Below are positions 33,650 to 45,103 of a stretch of 64,000 nucleotides of DNA, piece by piece. Position 1 is the stretch's first letter. Every line of letters begins with the position of its first letter. The stretch covers positions 1-64,000 of the forward strand of contig JAMYHX010000034.1 in the NCBI GenBank assembly GCA_025529335.1, written 5' to 3'. This DNA is from Rhizopus sp. PT2906. Lineage: Eukaryota > Mucoromycota > Mucoromycetes > Mucorales > Rhizopodaceae. Under the pieces are notes generated by a model. The model did not search any database and was not told where the DNA came from. It saw only the letters and a program-made list of their open reading frames with translations. The translations under genes were made by a program, and so were the position numbers.

Positions 33650-35460
33650 CTACTGTTGATCTTGCTTTGTATCTAGCTCATCCTTGACCAATCGGCCCTG
33701 TTTTTCTTTTTCGTTACGACCCAGCGTCCAGATCTGATCATAGAGCTTAAACTCAATCGTCTTGGGATCTTTGATCTCATAAAACTCGCCATCACACATG
33801 ATACATATCACATTTCTCTTTTCGTACTTGTGCCGTGTTTTATTCTTGATCATCGCTTGAGCCTTCTTTGTCCAGCTGGTCTTTTTCATTTTTGCAAGCT
33901 CGCTTTCATGCACCTCGGGTGGTCTAAAGTGAATGGCGAAGGGTGTCTCAAATTGACCGATACGAGACACATGGTTGCGGATATTGGCCAATTTCTTCAA
34001 ATAGCTTACCATGTTTTCAATAGTCATGATTTCTAAACGACCGTCATTGGCTCGCTGAGGTAGCCAGTTGGCAGGGTCTGTAGGACCAGATCTGTTAGCG
34101 ACTGATTCTAAGCCAGATTGTGCCTCTCCCCAAAGATCAACCTCACGTCCCCTAAGTGGTTTTTTTTTTTTTTTTTTAATATTGTAGCTCTAATTTTTTA
34201 GTTACACCATTACCATATATGTGGTATATTTTGAATTACAAAATCAATCGGACAATTCATCATCTCAGGCACATGACTTGATTTTTTCTTGTCATTTTTT
34301 TCGTCTGGTAACGGACAGTCCAGAAGAACTTGATTTCCTTGATTAATAGACTGAATGAACTGATTCACATCAGGAAACTTTCTCCAAAACACCCATTTGG
34401 AACTCTCTTGTGCATAAACAAACATATTTGCCAACCGATTGCCTGCGCGATGTGCTTCAAATCCATTACCAACGTAGCCTTGAACACCGATAGACATATA
34501 GTTGCTCATCTTGCGCACCATTTCGTTTGGTTCCTGATTGCGCGCCTTCACTTCAGCCACGTCATGGCCGTCACGTCGTTCCTTGGGCCCTGCTTCACGT
34601 ACATAGCCAGAGGGGTATGAGGTCATTGTGACCTGCCAGATATCTAGTCTTGCCGCTTCTGATTTTTCGAGTCGATCCGCAATCAAGTCTTCAAGGGCAT
34701 GTAGCTTGTAGCCAACAATGTCCTTTTTCGGAATGGTGCGGCCCCAGCCGAGCACTTGACTAAAGTCGTTACCCGTGCCAAAGGGTATACCTACAAAATG
34801 AGTCAACGTCATATCTGATGATAAATGACAGCAACTTACATGAAAAAAAGATCAGGTCAAGGTTAATCTTGTACGAAACAAGTAACTCAAAAACGCTCAT
34901 CACAGTACCATCTCCACCTGCGCTCCAAACATGAATTTGCCTCGATTGTGCCGCACGAGAGAGGTGACCGACATCTAGATAAACGTAAACAGATGGTTCA
35001 AAAGGTTTGAACGTGGCCTTTATATATTACCTGTGTTAGTATCCATCTTTGTCGCTTCTTCAGCTACAGGCTGTACTTTACCATAGGCTACCATCGATTG
35101 AACCAATCGAATGTTGTCTATACCGAGATTTCGATCCTTGTCGTTCAAGATATTGTGAATTTCGACTTGGACTTGAGGAAATCGACGCATCCTGAAATGC
35201 TGAATAGGCAAGTCCACCAAGTCGCCTCCCTTTTGATCGCCCGAGCGTGGATTGACAAAGATAAACAAGTAGATTGTCGGTTTGCCTTCTTTGTCTGTAT
35301 CTTGAAAGTCCACCGAACTCGCCATCTTGGCTACCATCGGTCTCTTTTCAGCATGATCTTGCGTCATGATAGATGGGTGATCTATCTTGTTGTTTAATAC
35401 AAATGATGAAATGTTGGGTATGTTACCTTGTGTTGATATGTTGTCTATTGTATTTGTCAT
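33650..35460 (-). CDS. Diacylglycerol kinase
   Basis: This enzyme converts diacylglycerol to phosphatidic acid with ATP. Four exons (35460-35031, 34974-34840, 34790-34214, 34151-33650) give 547 residues. The DAGK catalytic domain has YLFIFVNPRSG, the nucleotide loop SAGGDGTVMSVFE and IPFGTGNDFSQVLGWG. The accessory domain follows (YMSIGVQGYVGNGFEAHR, then GRLEIMTIEN). There are no C1 domains, so activation by DAG through C1 fingers is not expected; in this it resembles soluble short DGKs of protists and lower fungi. Upstream in-frame ATGs exist, but the start at 35460 follows the typical leader. The C-terminus is Lys-rich. Confidence 0.9.
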
Positions 35461-35668
35461 TGTCTTACAGTATCTGGTAAATGAAAATAAAATATAAAGG
35501 GAAAAAGAAAAGAAAAATGGATCGTGTTGGATCAAATTATGTAAAAAGGTCTGTGGAAGAAACATTGACATCATAGTGATCTTGTTATTATTCTCCTGAA
35601 GTTAAAACTCACCAAAAGAGGAAAATTACATTATATATGTATAAAAAAAAAGTGGTACAATAATGATT

Positions 35669-35818
35669 TTATTGAGATGTCAATGCTTGAATCGATTTAC
35701 GACGTTCTTCGCTGTGTTCTGCATCCAACAGTTTGGTTACGATAACGGTGCATGGCGCATTATGTATGACATAATCGCTCACGCTTCCCAATATGGTTCT
35801 GAGGACATTCGTTAATAT

Positions 35819-35857
<39 letters not shown>

Positions 35858-36419
35858 CTTGAATTTACCTCTTGATAGCACCCATCTTTCTAGCACCCAT
35901 CAAGACGACATCTGCCTTTATCTCTTTACTTTTTCGCAGCAATTCGGATTTTGGATCTCCTACCATCGATATAGCCTTGCAAGCAATCTGACCGAGAAAA
36001 GTCAGAAAAGGACATGGTTTCCATGTGTGTGCAAAAACTTTACCTTTCTTTTATGAAGATCAGTAGCATAATATCTTAATAGATTATGACTTTCTTGTCT
36101 TCTCTCTTCAGCCATATCATCCATATAACTGCTTGTATTAATATAAGGCGCAACGGGTATATCAATTTGACGAACATGAACCAGTACGACCTTTTACATA
36201 TTGATATATGCATGTATACACACTCTATGTTTAACTTACCAAATCCTTTTGTGGTGCGATAAAGTTATCTAATGCCCAGTCAAAAGTGACTTGAGCTGAC
36301 ACAGGATCAAGACAGATCATGACTACGCGAGTTAGTTCTCGATCATGTTCTTCATGATGAATCAAGGTGTCCTTTTTGGTAAGTGGAGGCAAGTTTTCGG
36401 TTCCAGAAGTATTAGACAT
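35669..36419 (-). CDS. Universal stress protein (UspA-like)
   Basis: Four exons (36419-36240, 36190-36044, 35987-35869, 35798-35669) give 191 residues. A disordered N-terminus precedes a single Usp domain of Rossmann-like fold: strand RVVMICLDPVS, then VVLVHVRQ, then VVLMGARKMGAIKR with the ATP-binding pattern G-x2-G-x9-G-S (GARKMGAIKRTILGSVSDY), ending APCTVIVTK. The ATP-binding type is therefore expected. The precise role in fungi is not known; relatives respond to stress and nutrient state. The third intron carries a T30 tract on plus (A30 on the coding strand). Confidence 0.9.
35828..35855 (+). repeat. Homopolymer T tract in Usp intron 3
   Basis: Nearly thirty T in a row lie inside the third intron of the universal stress protein gene (A-tract on its coding strand). 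Length is likely polymorphic or subject to sequencing error. Confidence 0.8.
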
Positions 36420-36533
36420 GGTTTATAAGAAAGTGAGAATAAAAAGAAAAAGAATAAAAAAAAAACGAAAGCTTAAAAGGGTTGCATGATTATTATCGGA
36501 TGTTCAAAAATCAAGCCATGTTTTTTTTATTTT

Positions 36534-36888
36534 TTATGCGCCAATATTATCCAAATCCCTTTTGATGGTTCTTGGTGAAGGTTGATGAGGCACAGTATGT
36601 CCAAAGCCTTCTTTGGATTCAGATCTCTCAGGTCTCTTTCGTTGCTTTGTTGATTTGCTCTGTGGTTTTGTCTCTTCTTCTTCATTAGACCATTCACGAT
36701 CTACGGTGCCATAGCCAGTAGAATAAAGTTCAGGGTGTTCTCTTGATTCCTTGCTACGATTCCAAGCATCTTGTCCGATTGGGTAATGCTCTGTCGTATA
36801 TGTTATACATGTCAACTACACCACTCTTTTGTGTATATATATATATTTATATACCAGTATTCACGTTTTTATTGGTTGAATCGTTCAT
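36534..36888 (-). CDS. Small hydrophilic protein of unknown function (96 aa)
   Basis: Two exons (36888-36855, 36790-36534) join in phase to 96 residues. The N-terminal part shows EHYPIGQDAWNRSKESREHPELY, cut here to EHYPIGQDAW and RSKESREHPELYSTGYGT, a conserved-looking block. The rest is charged and disordered (EWSNEEEETKPQ, QRKRPERSESKEG). No domain is recognised. It may be an intrinsically disordered nuclear protein. It lies 81 bp downstream of SLD5 on the same strand, so the two could share a transcript region, but a separate promoter is possible. Confidence 0.6.
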
Positions 36889-36969
36889 ATGTATAGGTAT
36901 ATGCAATATTTATTATGTACAATTTATCACAAAAAGAAAGAGAGAAAAAAGAACAGTCTGAGGTAGAAT

Positions 36970-37914
36970 TTATACAAGTCTCACTTGACCTAAGCTTAAA
37001 AAATCCCTGACATCAATATAACGTAACATGTAAAGATCACCCTTTTCTAACTCCAGCATTTCGCTGTGAATAAAAAAAAAAAAAGTTAATATGACATATT
37101 CCCAACAAAGAAGAATTCTTACCCAGCAGTTTGTATATTCAATCGATCAGCCAAGACCGATGCAAAGACGGGCGCGTCTAAATTGGGTTGAACAACTAAA
37201 CAATGGTAAGTTCCAATTGAACCCATTGAGCCTTTATACACACTTACCCATGCTTCCTTCCGGTGTTTCTTCATCTTGTCTTTGTTGAGAAGCAGGCAAT
37301 TGATGAAGAAAAGCCGAGTATCCATGTGCTTCAATAAGTTCCTGATACCTATACACATCTTAAACATCTTTTCGTAACCTGCTTTCTCTCTCTCTTTTTC
37401 TTACTTTTGAGCATAATCGTATTCAGGTTCTGATAGTATCTCACGTACATCAGGCTGCCGTAATAAATGCAATGAAAACTTTTCAATCTATTCGCGAAAT
37501 GTATCAACATTCACCCCCCCTTTTTTCTTATTTATTTTACCTTGAACAATCGTGTCCTCAAATAACTTCTGAGTAGATACTTGATCCGTTCAATTTCTGT
37601 CTGCTGTATCATTTGAATAAAACGAGACTCCGTATCTGTATTGATTTCCATTTGCTCAAAAATTTTTTCAGACTACAACAACAAGTGTAAGTTATAAAAG
37701 GACTCGACGAAAAACAACTTGCCTGATGTTCAACAGCCTTTGTGAGTGAGTCAACCAAGTCATTTCTATAGGGTAGCATCTCTGGACTGTTTCGTTCATT
37801 CATCCACACTACGATCAACTCTTTTACTTGTTCTCCTGGAGATAAAGCACCAGCCAAATTGAAGATGTCATCTTGTGTTTGTGGAAAACTGGAATCTTCT
37901 ATTGTGCTATTCAT
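36970..37914 (-). CDS. SLD5: GINS complex subunit SLD5
   Basis: SLD5 is one of four GINS subunits, part of the CMG helicase that unwinds DNA at replication forks. Six exons (37914-37723, 37672-37541, 37487-37405, 37348-37248, 37195-37123, 37063-36970) give 224 residues, the normal size. The N-terminal helical A-domain shows GEQVKELIVVWMNERNSPE and the family signature ERIKYLLRSYLRTRLFKIEK. The C-terminal B-domain shows LDAPVFASV and DLYMLRYVDIRD-like residues ending in VRLV. The first intron is GC-AG (CAG|GCAAGT ... TTGTAG). Splicing there is required to join KAVEHQ to SEKIFEQ; reading through gives a stop. Confidence 0.92.
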
Positions 37915-38365
37915 TATAAGAAAAAAAAAAAAGAAGAGAGAAAACCAAAAAAAGTGTGCCCCTCATGCTCAGGTCTCTTATCGGAATATGAAATTGTCGC
38001 GTTTACTTCAAGTTCTTGACGCGATGAGTCCCTTAAAAAACACCCTTTTAACAACACTCGTTCATGGTTTGATGATAATTTGCTCCTATCATTCATTTTC
38101 TGACACAGCTTGTATCAGGAAGACGTAAGCTGCACAATTAGCAACCACAATTCCACTCAACTCGGTTCCTTTTTTTTTTCTTACTATACATGTGTGTATA
38201 TATGTATGTGTATATGTGCATGTACATATAAACTCATTTTTTAGACAGGACGGATTTATCAGTGGAAGCAACAGGATAACAAAAAATGCAGGGTGTGTGA
38301 CTTTGATAAGCCACAGAACACAAACAAAACGAGACCCTTACTTTTTCTCATTTTTTGTGCAAAGC
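37915..38365. promoter_or_regulatory. Divergent region, SLD5 / AIM34-like gene
   Basis: 451 bp between divergent starts, with A12 and T10 runs and a TG/TA microsatellite at 38187-38230. A plus ORF (37996-38128) could splice (GTAAGC...TTTTTAG) into the AIM34-like frame and extend it at the N-terminus, but the added protein lacks any recognisable feature. I treat it as 5' leader. Confidence 0.45.
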
Positions 38366-39178
38366 ATGTCTTTTTCATTACTGAGACGATCGTTTCATTC
38401 TATCAGACCACTCTATCAAGAAGCATGGACCAAGACGTCCTTAAAAAAGCTGAAAAAGAATGAGCTTCTACAACTAGCAAAACAACATCATGTCCAAAAA
38501 GTCATGGGCACAAAGAATGACATTATTGACCAGTTACTTTTATTACAAGAAAAGAAAAACAATCAAGATGATTTTGATAAAGACTGGGTGAGTGCATTTG
38601 AAAGTAAAGTGGCTCACAGGACCCACAGGAAGCAAGTGGCAGTTGATGAGCCCAAGCCAAGTAGCAAACCGCACCCATTGAACGATAATATCTTCCGTAC
38701 GAAACCTGTGACAGCAACGTCAGAGGAAGAAGAAACGGTGGATCAGCCAGTGATAGATGAATTTAAACATATAGACGAAAAAAGCAACGATGAAAACAAC
38801 CATGACAGCAGTCAGGATGAAATCGACCAAAAGTGGGTTGAGGCATTTGAATTAAAAGTAAACTCTCGAAAGTCCAAGCGACGAGAACAACAGGCTGAGC
38901 CTATCATCAATAGATCAATAGACATAGAATCAACGTTAGAGGACGACATAAAAGAGGTAGTACAAAATGAACAAGACAGCAAAAAGGAAACAACAAAGAA
39001 CGATCAAGTAAAAGACGTAGTACAAAATGTAGAAAACAAAGCAAATGATACAGTACAAAATGTAGAAAACAAAACAAACAACACCTTGGTTAGTTCAATG
39101 ATTGGAACTAGTTTACTTGTCTGGTACATTGGCGGACAAGAAGGATTTATCAAAATATGGGAATTCATCTCATCCTAA
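38366..39178 (+). CDS. Mitochondrial SAP-domain protein, AIM34-like
   Basis: A single exon encodes 270 residues. The N-terminus (MSFSLLRRSFHSIRPLY) is a clear amphipathic, Arg-rich mitochondrial presequence. A SAP-like helical motif follows (SLKKLKKNELLQLAKQHH, then GTKNDIIDQLLLLQ). Two internal repeats share the core DKDWVSAFESKV / DQKWVEAFELKV. A second, tandem repeat has VVQNVENKAND / TVQNVENKTNN. A C-terminal membrane helix (about 243-262, MIGTSLLVWYIGG) ends the protein. SAP plus membrane anchor in mitochondria matches yeast AIM34, whose mutants affect mitochondrial inheritance; orthology is an inference. The stop is 16 bp from the convergent hydrolase gene's stop. Confidence 0.75.
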   Translation: MSFSLLRRSFHSIRPLYQEAWTKTSLKKLKKNELLQLAKQHHVQKVMGTKNDIIDQLLLLQEKKNNQDDFDKDWVSAFESKVAHRTHRKQVAVDEPKPSSKPHPLNDNIFRTKPVTATSEEEETVDQPVIDEFKHIDEKSNDENNHDSSQDEIDQKWVEAFELKVNSRKSKRREQQAEPIINRSIDIESTLEDDIKEVVQNEQDSKKETTKNDQVKDVVQNVENKANDTVQNVENKTNNTLVSSMIGTSLLVWYIGGQEGFIKIWEFISS

Positions 39179-39194
39179 TACATATTTATTTTTT

Positions 39195-40736
39195 TTAAAA
39201 TGCTTCATCTTCAAAAGCTGGAACATCAATAAACTCTTTAATATCCCTAATCAGCGACTTTTGTAGGCTCTTTTTTGCAAACATGTCTAGCATTAACGCT
39301 ATACACACACACATTAGTCCCTATTCTCTGTCTTTTTCACACACGTTCCTTACCTGTCACAGGTTCTCCATGATTCATGCGTTTATAGAACCTCATTCGA
39401 ACATCGACCTCGTCTCTGCACTTCATTGGTAACACTTTACCAATCGTATTAAACATATGCGCAGACTGGTCCATACTGACCGTCGCGTCCTTTTGACCAT
39501 GCAAGAAGAGTATCCTTGGCCAAAGGTCAAGCGTGTCCTCGGATGTGGCAAATAAATCAGCATGCTTTTCTATCAAATGCATGGGTGAATTCGCAATGTA
39601 TCCCTCAGGTGTTGAACCCATCACTCGTGTCATCACTGATAATCTTTCAACGCCTCGTGCTGTTTCAAATAATAAATGTGCTTGGATATCGTAAACACCT
39701 GCAAACCTACAGATAAATAAAGGTAAGCCTGCATGATTCTTATCTCTCTTTTTCTAAATATACTTGCAGTAGCAGTCCTTCAATAGGAGGTAAAAAGTCA
39801 TGAGGCAGCTCAGTGTCTCTGTCATGTTTTGTCGGATCATGCTTTTCGCTCACATGAGATGTTTGTTGAGCACTTGGCGCTATGGCTTGGTAATATTTGA
39901 CCTTTTCTATCACGTCGGATAAGACGACCTGAGAAACAAGATGTGCACCAGCACTGTGTCCCTGTTTGGATGTTAGATACAGGTAAGGGTCGATAGTCAA
40001 TCATACCATCATGTAGATCATATCAGGATCGCCATTGATCTGTTCTGCATGTGCATAGACCCATTTAATAGCCTCACGAACATCCTCATAGATACCGTCG
40101 ATTTTCACTTCAGGGTACTTGCGATAGTCAGGTACGACCACGACGTATCCTAATTCTCGTAATGTGTTTGCAAATGTTGTATAATAAACTTTGGATCCAG
40201 ATGACCATCCACCACCATAAAGAAATACGATGATGGGTGCCTGGGATGTTCTATTGGGATGATATACATCTAGAGAACATGTAGGTGTATAGGGAATATC
40301 TTGACTTTACATAAACGTTGATCAGGAGAATGTTTCCATATATATTAATAAATAAATATATACCTCACAATCTCCTTAAACTTTTCTGTTCCAATTTTCC
40401 AATATCTCCAATGAAGATAAGAGAAGTACATTGGTATATATCGAATTGTACCCCACAAGAGTTGAAATAAAGCAATATTAGTCTTGATCACTCTGACTGG
40501 ATGATAGGGTATATAGAACTCTGAATCTGTTCGCGCATAGACATAGTAAGCTATCCACGCACTTAGGTATAATCCAACTTTAATATGTTATTAGTTAATG
40601 ATGTATCACATGCATTTTATAAAATACCTATAGAAACTATGATAAGTGGTAAACATAGCACAGCGCATAACACCATGACGGGTAAGAAGAAGAGTGAAAG
40701 AGAGACAAAGAGTGTATTGGAACGAACAAGAGCCAT
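39195..40736 (-). CDS. Membrane-anchored alpha/beta hydrolase (carboxylesterase-like)
   Basis: Six exons (40736-40628, 40577-40364, 40304-40007, 39961-39768, 39706-39354, 39298-39195) give 423 residues. Two N-terminal hydrophobic helices anchor it. The hydrolase core has the oxyanion motif FLYGGGWSSGSK, the nucleophile elbow GHSAGAH, catalytic Asp in HGQKDATV and His in NHGEPV. GGGW and SAG resemble isoprenylcysteine methylesterases and steryl/arylacetamide deacetylases, so the substrate is probably a hydrophobic ester, but this is inference. The fourth intron is GC-AG (ACT|GCAAGT ... TGTAG|G), needed to restore LLLFAGVYDIQ. It is divergent from eIF2D and convergent with the AIM34-like gene. 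Confidence 0.88.
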
Positions 40737-40952
40737 CGTTTCTATGGAAACATGAAAGAAAGAAAAAGAAAAAAAAGGAGTCTGAAACATCCCAAAGAAA
40801 AGAGAGAAAAAAAAATTGTTTCATGTAACTCAACTGAGAATTCCCTTTTACAGCAAGTCTGCGGGGGTGCGCGTGTGTGTGTATATACGCGTTTGCGGGA
40901 GGAGAAACTGTTTATGCCTTTTTTTTTTTTTTTTTTTTTTTTATAAAAAAAA
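40737..40952. promoter_or_regulatory. Bidirectional promoter, hydrolase / eIF2D
   Basis: 216 bp between divergent ATGs, with A8-9 tracts near 40775 and 40810, a GTGTGT/GCGCGTG stretch near 40870 and a T24 tract (40919-40942) just before TATAAAAAAAA and the eIF2D ATG. The poly(dT) tract is a plausible nucleosome-excluding element. Confidence 0.5.
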
Positions 40953-42923
40953 ATGTTTAAAAAGCCTATTGCCAATATAAAGACATTCAGTCCTCTTCGA
41001 TCCTCAGATCGTCGTCATTTCCAGAATGAGGCTATAGAAGCATATCCGGTGCTAAAAGATCAATACGTCATGCCAAACGATCTACGTTCTGCTAAATTCA
41101 TTGCTCAGACGTCAACCCATGGCATTGTCTACACCTCGGCAGATCAGCCATTGTGGATCTCCTTTGAGAATATGGCCCCTGTACCAACGGGTATATACTA
41201 TTCATAGTTGATGTTGCATGTCTTTAATATGCCTCTAGTCTATACCATGTGGAAACATCCTGATATGTTGCCAATTCTCTACACTTGGACACCTGTCATT
41301 CAAAAGTTGATGGAAGGAGCAGGTGGGTAGGATGATGGGTTTAATAAGTATATTAATCATATGATAGATTTGATGATTCCTGGTATTGTGCCCGGCCCAA
41401 GCGGTACTTTACCAGAACTTAGGCAAGGCGACTTGGTTGCCATCACCATCAGAGGATACGCGTATGTTTTGTTGAAAGTCAGTCTGATTATCTAATACTG
41501 TAATAGGTATCCTTTGGCGGTCGGAACAATGGCATTACCAACATCAGAGATAAAGCCGAGATCGGGCATGAAGGGGAAGGCGGTACATGTCATTCACGTT
41601 TACCAAGACTTCCTTTGGGCTATGGGCGATAAGTCAGAGCCACCTGGGTTAGAACAAGCTGATGATGAAAGCGAACAAGAAGAAGTCAATGCCGATGAGG
41701 AGCCTAATGAAAACAACAATGATAATCTAAACATTGAACAAGAACCACCCAAGAGAGATCTGAGCACAGAAGGTAGATGAAACTATGCGCTGTTGTGTAC
41801 CAGTTTGTGTAAAAAAGAATTATAGAGATTGACAGCATTTTGAAAACGTCACTGTATCAAGCTCTTGTTTATAAACTCACTTCGGACCATGCAAGTCAGC
41901 TTCCAATGTCTGCCTCTTCCTTTTACTCGGCCTACATCATGCCTTGTCGACCGGTAGGAGCGGAAGCAGCCGACATCAAAAAATCAAGCTGGAAGAAACT
42001 GCAAAAGTTCTTGAAGGCCATGGAAAAAACAGGTTTACTAAAGACAAAAGAGCAACGTGGCGAAGTCGTCATCATGTCTGTCAACTGGTCCCATCCATGT
42101 CTACAAAACGTAGCTAAATACAAAACAATCGAACAGACGGATAGCAGCACGCCTCAGACTCAAACACAGGTGGCTCATGCGGATCATTATCCTCAAGCAG
42201 ATATTCAAGAGCTCTTTAAGCCTTTAGGAACTGCTCTGTTCAAATTGTTTGAAGAGGCTGAACAGGACACAGAGGCTCTCTATACCTATGTCGAGCTAAG
42301 AACGATGCTGACGAATTATATTAAGCAGAAAGAACTCGCTAATCCTAGAAATCAAAAGTAAAGATCTATAAAAATCATTCAAAACGCGATTCACATGCTT
42401 TATCTCTAGGATGGTTCGTTTAAATGCTGTTTTATGTGATGCACTGTTATCCAAAGCTGAATACAGGACAATAGACGAACTTCCCCGAGACCAATTACTG
42501 ACACGACTTTGCTCCAAGATGCAGCCTTTTCACACCATTCAGTTGCCTGAACAAAAGGAACCTATCCTTCGCAAAGGACATCCAAAGCCTGTGGAGATAG
42601 TTCAAGAGATTCGTCAGGGACGAAAGACAGTTACCAAGGTTACGGGTGTAGAAGCATTTGGCTTGGATGTTGATGAATTAGTCAAGGAATTTACAAAGCT
42701 ATGTGCAAGCAGTGTCACATGTAAGGATTTCTTTTTTTTTCTCTTTTCTTTACTCATTTTCATTGTAGCTGCCCCTATTCATGGTGTTAGTCCCAAGAAC
42801 CCATTGTATCAAATCATGATCCAGGGCCCGCAGATCAAGAATGTGACCGAAGCGATGCTGCATAAAGGTGTTCCAAAGAAGTTTATTGAGGCAACAGATA
42901 AAACACAGAAAAAGAAAAAATAA
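40953..42923 (+). CDS. TMA64: Translation factor eIF2D (ligatin; yeast Tma64)
   Basis: eIF2D delivers initiator tRNA to 40S in a GTP-independent way and recycles post-termination 40S subunits. Seven exons (40953-41190, 41239-41322, 41368-41461, 41507-41772, 41826-42357, 42410-42720, 42769-42923) give 559 residues. The N-terminal DUF1947-like part has MFKKPIANIKTFSPLRSSDRR. A PUA domain follows with MIPGIVPG and LRQGDLVAI. An acidic linker precedes the SWIB/MDM2 (winged helix) region with DIKKSSWKKLQKFLKAMEK, and a C-terminal SUI1/eIF1 domain reads RQGRKTVTKVTGVEAFGLD. Domain order is exactly that of the family. The stop is one base from the TRS31 stop. Confidence 0.94.
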
Positions 42924-42924
42924 A

Positions 42925-43745
42925 TCACTTCAACAGCTCTTCTCTTTCTAATACGTCTTTATCTAACTTGATCAATATCGTTGTTCGTTGAGGGTATCCA
43001 TCAATAGGCACCGTATGCGCTGTCACTCGAGCAGGCTATATATACAATATTACCATCACTTTTTTCTCTTGAATCTAATGTTCACTTACAAATTGACAAC
43101 CGTCCAATACAGCCTCTACGATACCAGCCACAAATGCATTACAGTTTAATTGAGAAAGTTCTTTGGGCACAGAGATGTATCTTGTCAAAATAGGTTCATT
43201 ATCTGAAATCATGTCTATAGATAGCCATTAACATCTCTTTTTCTCCTTGTAAATAAACATACATTCATCATCGTTTTCTGTACTCTTTTCGAGTGAATCA
43301 GCCTGTTTTCCAAAAAGTGCCTTCCAGACTGTGCTATGAATAAAATAAAGTATGCCCAACACCTTCGTCTCTCGTTTAGCCGCTTTTTCTCTCCAGGTTA
43401 ATAGTTCAAGCATGCGAAAACCGACTCGGTACCCAAATTCATTCAGTCTAATAAAATATGACACTTAATCATTGTTTCGTTCCATCATCTGATCTTACTT
43501 TCTTTCTAAATCTTGAATACCATTCACTCGCTTTTGTGCATACTGTAGCATTTCAGAGAATAAAAAAGTCTGTGCACTTAAACTGACCTGTGACAACGTT
43601 AGCATGCAGAATAAAAGCATCTTGCTTATACCTCTGTTCCTCTGCTTTTGTTCAAATTCTTTTCAAGTATACTTTTAGCGCGTGTGATCCGGTTGTCACT
43701 GTAGATGGAGGATTGCATGGAAGAACGAGGTATGGATTCACTCAT
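42925..43745 (-). CDS. TRS31: TRAPP complex subunit TRS31 (TRAPPC5)
   Basis: TRS31 is a core subunit of TRAPP, the guanine exchange factor for Rab1/Ypt1 in ER-Golgi traffic. Exons run 43745-43632, 43587-43499, from 43447, and two more downstream, all on minus; introns are phase-consistent. Hallmarks are YRVGFRMLELLTWREK, GILYFIHSTVWKALFGKQAD, a YMISDNEPI strand, LNCNAFVAGIVEAVLDG and the C-terminal FPARVTAHTVP-like join followed by GYPQRTTILIK. The length is roughly the family's 190-210 residues. The C-terminal exons are short, so simple ORF reading captures only the middle. It ends one base from eIF2D. Confidence 0.92.
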
Positions 43746-44533
43746 GTTGAAAATTACTGTTGGAGAAAAAAAAAAGGGGGGGAGGGAACAAGTAAAAAAC
43801 AACCTTCTATTTTATGCTGCGTTCTTTCAAGATCTGGCTGTCATTTTTGACATGTAAATATCTTGTATCAGATATTTATATTGGCAAGGATTTGTGCAAT
43901 CAGAAATTATGAAACTATGCAGTCTGAATTTTTTATGTGTGCGCCAGAGGAAGAAGTATGTAGGATGTATGTAATGTAGTCACCATAAATATTCCTTTCG
44001 TTATGGACAAGGAAATGAAAACACAAGTACATAATCAAAAGGTGATTGTAATTATAGGTTCACCAGAGCCTGTCTTTAATATAGAGTGTTTCATACGTAA
44101 CTTCTTGCTCTCATCAGCGACACTTTAAGGAGGCCATCATGTATTACGATCTTTTTTTGTAACCAGTTTAAATACTATTATATGTTTGCTGAGGGTATTG
44201 TCGACACATATTCACTCACACATATTTGCCACCATTCCTTTCTTCTGTGATAATGAAGAAACGTCGGTTCTCATTTATCAATCTGTAATAATTAAGTACA
44301 CTTGATCGTGAGGGCCTTTGTGAATTTGAAGAGCGTTCATAAAGCTTACGATGATAAAGACTGTGTAAGATGGTTTCCCAATTTAACCTGTTTCGAGAAA
44401 GAAAAGAAAAAAAAAACATTACTATCAGAAGCTTCCCCTCTGACTACATCATCTTCAATGGTCTGTTTATATAATTATATGACATACAATAATTCTTTAC
44501 AGCATATTGTATCTATAACATTGTAATCTATAT
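43746..44533. other. Intergenic region between TRS31 and LMW-PTP
   Basis: About 790 bp. It begins with A10 and G6-7 runs at 43768-43785 (TRS31 upstream). The rest is AT-rich. A minus ORF at 44216-44419 (67 codons) shows no domain and no clear codon signal. No RNA gene is recognised. Confidence 0.45.
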
Positions 44534-45103
44534 CTAAATCAATTCAAGCGACTTTAAGAACCCTTCACTAGCACGGACGATTTGCTTAAAATTATGTTCA
44601 AATCCATCAGTTCCTCCATAGTAAGGGTCCTCAATAATCAGCTCGCCTTGAGGATCGTATTCTCCAAAAAGTTTGATCACTGCCTTGGAGCCCGAGGGAG
44701 CCATTGTCTTTTGATTAAATTAGTTTTTATGAAGGAAAACATCCTTTTTATAAGCCCACCTTCAAGTCTTTCAAATTCGACTTGTCCATACACAGGATAT
44801 AATCAAATTCGTCAAAGTCCTGTCTTGATACCTTTCTAGCACGATGATTCACAGGTACACCATGGGAACGGCAACAAGCTGCACTACGACTATCGGGTGA
44901 TTCTCCAACCTATGTTTGACATGAGTAAAATGAGAAGTGGGGGGAGAGCAAGATTAACTTACATGGTATGCAGCAGTTCCTGCCGAGTCAATCTTGCTAA
45001 AGTGGTCTTGTAACTTTTTTTCTTTTACAGTATAAGCAAAGACAGCTTCAGCCATTGGAGAACGGCAAATGTTGCCTAAACAAACAAACAGGACGCTTAC
45101 CAT
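44534..45103 (-). CDS. LTP1: Low-molecular-weight protein tyrosine phosphatase
   Basis: A cytosolic phosphatase acting on phosphotyrosine proteins and small phosphates. Three exons (45103-44963, 44909-44760, 44707-44534) give 154 residues, the standard length. The start MVSVLFVCLGNICRSPMAEA holds the active-site P-loop C-x5-R-S at residues 8-15. The general-acid Asp is in EDPYYGG. DSAGTAAYHVGESPDSRS and FDYILCMDKSN are further family motifs. The ATG chosen is the only one upstream of the P-loop in frame. Starting at the next Met (AEAVF) would remove the catalytic Cys. Confidence 0.95.

Noticed and set aside
37996..38365. N-terminal extension of the AIM34-like gene through an upstream spliced ORF
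   Set aside because: Splicing GTAAGC...TTTTTAG can fuse the ORF in frame, but the added protein has no family signal and would bury a clear mitochondrial presequence. Treated as 5' leader.
44216..44419. 67-codon minus ORF between TRS31 and LMW-PTP
   Set aside because: No domain, no supporting splice partner and composition like background.
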